A stretch of DNA of 64,000 nt from Winogradskyella undariae (lineage in GTDB: Bacteria > Bacteroidota > Bacteroidia > Flavobacteriales > Flavobacteriaceae). Position numbers and translations under genes: made by a program. Where the stretch lies: the NCBI RefSeq assembly GCF_013285155.1, contig NZ_JABTEL010000006.1, positions 171,001-235,000 of the forward strand, in the 5' to 3' direction. The notes under the pieces are model-generated. The model saw only the letters and a program-made list of their open reading frames with translations. It searched no databases and was not told the origin of the DNA. Positions 63,942-64,000 of the stretch are shown here, one piece after another; within the stretch, counting starts at the first letter, position 1; each line of letters starts with the position of its first letter.

Positions 63942-64000
63942 TTGTTTGTGATTATTTGATTTTTGGTTTTAATTTATGTTAGGTGTTATGAGTGGCTCTC

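Overview
The window is AT-rich chromosomal DNA from a member of the Bacteroidota, most likely a marine Flavobacteriaceae. The evidence is protein-family content and signals: a PorV/PorQ-type outer-membrane protein, a DUF2911 protein, a DUF4105/Lnb-type protein, a flavobacterial-style SecA without the C-terminal zinc motif, a DPP-IV-like S9 peptidase, TAnnTTTG-like -7 promoter elements, and many short palindromic intergenic repeats. No rRNA, tRNA, CRISPR array or prophage was recognised. All family assignments come from reading the translations; no database search was run.

Layout. 1-17 kb is mostly housekeeping, largely on the minus strand: DUF2911 protein (cut by the window edge), M23 peptidase, LpxR-like lipid A deacylase, S9 peptidase, SecA, cobalamin adenosyltransferase, a MacB/LolD-type ABC ATPase, a methyltransferase and an ABC-F protein. 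Three repeat arrays with three embedded GIY-YIG nuclease genes lie at 2.1-3.6, 6.0-6.8 and 7.4-7.7 kb. 17-51.4 kb is one large cell-surface polysaccharide locus on the plus strand. It encodes a Wza-like export lipoprotein, a Wzc-like tyrosine kinase with a (YG)8 tail, two initiating sugar-phosphate transferases (one at each end), nucleotide-sugar dehydrogenase and epimerases, a Wzm/Wzt ABC exporter, nine recognisable or probable glycosyltransferases plus one orphan candidate, two sulfotransferases, an exostosin/GT47-like enzyme, a neuA-neuB-neuC sialic-acid set, a minus-strand MBOAT/SGNH O-acylation pair and an O-antigen ligase/polymerase. 51.6-64 kb returns to core genes: Lnb-like and PorV/PorQ-like proteins, pssA, a DUF808 protein, lptB-AhpD-like-tatC-kdsD, recQ and one unknown gene.

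How it fits together. The locus should make a surface glycan containing N-acetylhexosaminuronic acid and sialic acid, O-acylated and probably sulfated. It is started on undecaprenyl phosphate, exported by Wzm/Wzt and/or polymerised by the ligase/polymerase-like protein, and moved outward by Wza/Wzc homologues. No Wzx flippase was seen.

The most unusual signal is repeat biology. Three unrelated single-gene nucleases each sit inside their own family of palindromic repeats: (i) GIY-YIG genes inside a 130-bp inverted-pair repeat, where the nuclease-bearing unit is 468 bp in all three copies; (ii) a DUF559 endonuclease inside a 326-bp direct-repeat array, where the nuclease-bearing interval is 698 bp; (iii) a REP-associated tyrosine transposase inside a TTGTTGGTG hairpin array that has repeatedly copied the 3' tails of neighbouring genes. 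The third matches a known type (REP/RAYT). The first two share its logic with different nuclease folds and are the best candidates for an undescribed system.
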